64,000 nucleotides of DNA from Rothia sp. P100. GTDB lineage: Bacteria; Actinomycetota; Actinomycetes; Actinomycetales; Micrococcaceae. Under the pieces are notes generated by a model that was not told the origin of the DNA, did not search any database, and was given only the letters and a program-made list of their open reading frames with translations. The position numbers and the translations under genes were made by a program. Numbering within the stretch: position 1 is the stretch's first letter; each line of letters starts with the position of its first letter. The stretch is taken from assembly GCF_023712425.1 (NCBI RefSeq), contig NZ_JAMAYG010000001.1, positions 1 through 64,000 of the forward strand, given 5' to 3'. This document shows, one piece after another, positions 62,165 to 64,000 of the stretch.

Positions 62165-64000
62165 ATGTCCACCAACCCCCTCGCCACCAATCAACGTTCA
62201 GTCCTGGTGATTGGAGGTGGGCCCGCCGCCTGGAGGTTCGCCAAGGCCTTCATTGAAAAGGACGCCGGCGCCTCCCACCTTACCGTGCTCAACGATGAGC
62301 CATACCTCCCCTACGACCGTGTAGCCCTCGAACAGATTTTCATCGACCCAAACCGAGATCTCACCCTGGGCGATTCAGATCTATGGACCAGCCCGCACAT
62401 CACCCTGGTCAACGGCGTAAGCGCCACTGCCATTGATCGAAAGAACCGCACCGTCCGCGCCACCGATGGTCGGTTCTACCCCTACGATGAGCTAGTCCTA
62501 GCTACCGGCTCCTCGGCCGTCAAAATCCCCATCCCTGGCTCCGAATCAGCGCATGTCTTCCGCACCATTGACGGTGTGAAAAACGTCGTCAGCGAAATGG
62601 AGCGACTCAGTGAAAAACTGGGACGTGCCCCCAAAGCTATCGTGGTTGGCGGCGGTCTGTTGGGCCTTGAAGCAGCTGAGGGTCTCAAACACCTGGGCGG
62701 CGAGCCAACCATTTTGGACGTAGCTCCCTGGCTCCTTTCCATCGAGGTTGATCAGGGCGGCGGCTTCGCCGTCAATGCCGCAATCCGCGAAGCTGGGATT
62801 GAGATTGAAACCGGTGCCTTTATTTCATCCATCAACCGTGACGCTAACGGAGAGGTTGTTTCTGTATCAGTTGCAGATGGCATGGGCGATGAAGCAGCTA
62901 TTCACAACCTGCCCGCTGACATCGTCATGATGGCAGCAGGGATCCGCCCTAATGACCAACTTGCTAGGGATGCCGGGCTCAAGGTTGGCGAGCGCGGTGG
63001 CGTACTGGTTACCCCCAACTGTCAGTCGGAGGACCCCACCATCTGGGCTATCGGCGAGGTCGCCTGCATTCTGGGCCGCACCTGGGGTCTGGTGGCACCG
63101 GCTAACCAGATGGCTGAGGCCGTGGCAACTAACCTGACCGGGGGCGATGAGTCTCTAACTGACTTTGATATTGCGACCAAGCTGAAGTTCTCCGGTCTTT
63201 CTGTGGCTGGTTTCGGTGACCGACGTGGCACTACTCCGGGTTGCCTTGAGATTGTGTATGCCGATCCCGCGCGCGGGATGTACCAGAAGATTGTCACTAC
63301 CTCGGATGCTAAGACTCTGCTGGGTGGCGTCTTTGTGGGCGATACTGACCCCTACGATTCTTTGAAGCCTCTGCTGGGTCGTGAGTTGCCGGCTGAGCCT
63401 AATGCCTATCTCTCAGCTTCCGGTGGGGACGGGGTTCCTGATACCGAGTTGCCTGATGACGCTATCCTGTGTTCCTGCAATAACGTTAGCTTTGGCTCTA
63501 TTCGTGCAGCTGTAGCAAACGGCGACCAGGATGTGAACTCCATCAAGAAGAGCACCACTGCTGGCACCCAGTGCGGTAACTGTGTCCCCATGATTCAGAA
63601 GACCTTGAATCAGACCATGGCCAAGATGGGGCTGGAAGTTTCTAATGCCCTCTGTGATCATTTCGAGTTTTCACGTGCTGAACTCTTCCAGGCAGTCCAT
63701 GCTGTGGCTGAATTGGATGACTTCTATACCGTGCTGGAGCGCTTTGGCAAGGGCGAAGAGGGCTGTGCAATCTGTAAGCCGACGGTTGCCTCCATCCTGG
63801 CGTCCACCCGCAAGAGCTACGCTCTGGACGGCGGCCGTGGCACTCTGCAGGACACCAACGACCGCAACCTGGCTAACATGCAGAAAGATGGCACCTACGG
63901 TGTAATCCCCCGCATCCCCGGTGGCGAAATCACCCCGCAGAAGCTGGCGGTGATCGCAGAAGTTGCCGGCGACTTTGGCCTCTACACCAAGATTAATGGT
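62165..64000 (+). CDS. nirB: Nitrite reductase large subunit NirB (partial, runs off window)
   Basis: Open for 612 codons from an ATG with GGGAGG upstream to the window end, no stop. NirB reduces nitrite with NADH. VLVIGGGPAAWRFAKAF near residue 14 is the FAD site, AIVVGGGLLGLEAAEGLKHLG near 160 the NAD site, and CSCNNV...CGNC near 437-475 the BFD-type [2Fe-2S] domain; a further CAIC lies near 536. The 4Fe-4S/sirohaem half lies beyond the window. Sirohaem would come from the nearby dehydrogenase gene. Confidence 0.95.
   Translation, partial: MSTNPLATNQRSVLVIGGGPAAWRFAKAFIEKDAGASHLTVLNDEPYLPYDRVALEQIFIDPNRDLTLGDSDLWTSPHITLVNGVSATAIDRKNRTVRATDGRFYPYDELVLATGSSAVKIPIPGSESAHVFRTIDGVKNVVSEMERLSEKLGRAPKAIVVGGGLLGLEAAEGLKHLGGEPTILDVAPWLLSIEVDQGGGFAVNAAIREAGIEIETGAFISSINRDANGEVVSVSVADGMGDEAAIHNLPADIVMMAAGIRPNDQLARDAGLKVGERGGVLVTPNCQSEDPTIWAIGEVACILGRTWGLVAPANQMAEAVATNLTGGDESLTDFDIATKLKFSGLSVAGFGDRRGTTPGCLEIVYADPARGMYQKIVTTSDAKTLLGGVFVGDTDPYDSLKPLLGRELPAEPNAYLSASGGDGVPDTELPDDAILCSCNNVSFGSIRAAVANGDQDVNSIKKSTTAGTQCGNCVPMIQKTLNQTMAKMGLEVSNALCDHFEFSRAELFQAVHAVAELDDFYTVLERFGKGEEGCAICKPTVASILASTRKSYALDGGRGTLQDTNDRNLANMQKDGTYGVIPRIPGGEITPQKLAVIAEVAGDFGLYTKING

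Overview
This window looks like chromosomal DNA from a high-GC Gram-positive bacterium of the family Micrococcaceae, most like Rothia. That placement is inferred from gene order and protein style, not from a database search. Pointers are the ruvCAB/yebC block, the MurT/GatD pair, class Ib nrdHIEF, and the run rsfS-nadD-proA-proB-obgE-rpmA-rplU-rne with ndk-DUF4233-folC-ileS beyond it. Most core genes lie on the minus strand.

Layout. 0-5.5 kb: a 120-bp tandem duplication at the left edge, then ruvB, ruvA, ruvC, yebC and the lipid II amidation pair gatD/murT. 5.6-11.7 kb: a DUF2797 protein, rlmH, a HIT protein, a RES/DUF2384 toxin-antitoxin pair, an old yellow enzyme, an FBP/FusB-like zinc-finger protein and a nitronate monooxygenase. 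11.7-13.9 kb: an AT-rich insert with a Septu-like PtuA/PtuB defence pair next to thrS. 16-21.8 kb: an orphan adenine methyltransferase, an FAH-family hydrolase, GNATs, a SRAP (HMCES/YedK) protein, a lipoate-ligase-like protein and a small P-loop kinase-like protein.

21.8-25.06 kb holds a compact ~3.1-kb island bounded by ~115-bp direct repeats. The repeats copy the 3' end and terminator of nrdF, which is the signature of site-specific integration. The cargo is an unknown 275-aa protein, a small membrane protein with two competing reading frames, and a stand-alone HsdR-N-type nuclease-domain protein. No integrase is visible. To the right come nrdF, a MarR regulator, nrdE, nrdI and nrdH. Upstream of nrdH are paired NrdR-like boxes and DnaA-box-like sequences, so dNTP synthesis may be tied to the replication cycle.

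30-41 kb is an accessory stretch: an APP1-like phosphatase, a lipoprotein, butanediol dehydrogenase, an MFS transporter, an apparently shortened winged-helix protein, a DsbA-family protein, a LysE exporter, a phosphotransferase pseudogene stopped inside its catalytic HGD motif, two GNATs and a methyltransferase remnant. 41-60 kb is conserved housekeeping: tRNA-Ala(GGC), rsfS, nadD, proA/proB, obgE, rpmA/rplU, rne, a VKOR protein, ndk, folC and ileS, the last preceded by a T-box leader. 60-64 kb holds a tautomerase-GNAT fusion, then a short sirohaem-synthesis dehydrogenase, nirD and the divergent nirB (cut by the window end), together an assimilatory/detoxifying nitrite reductase locus.
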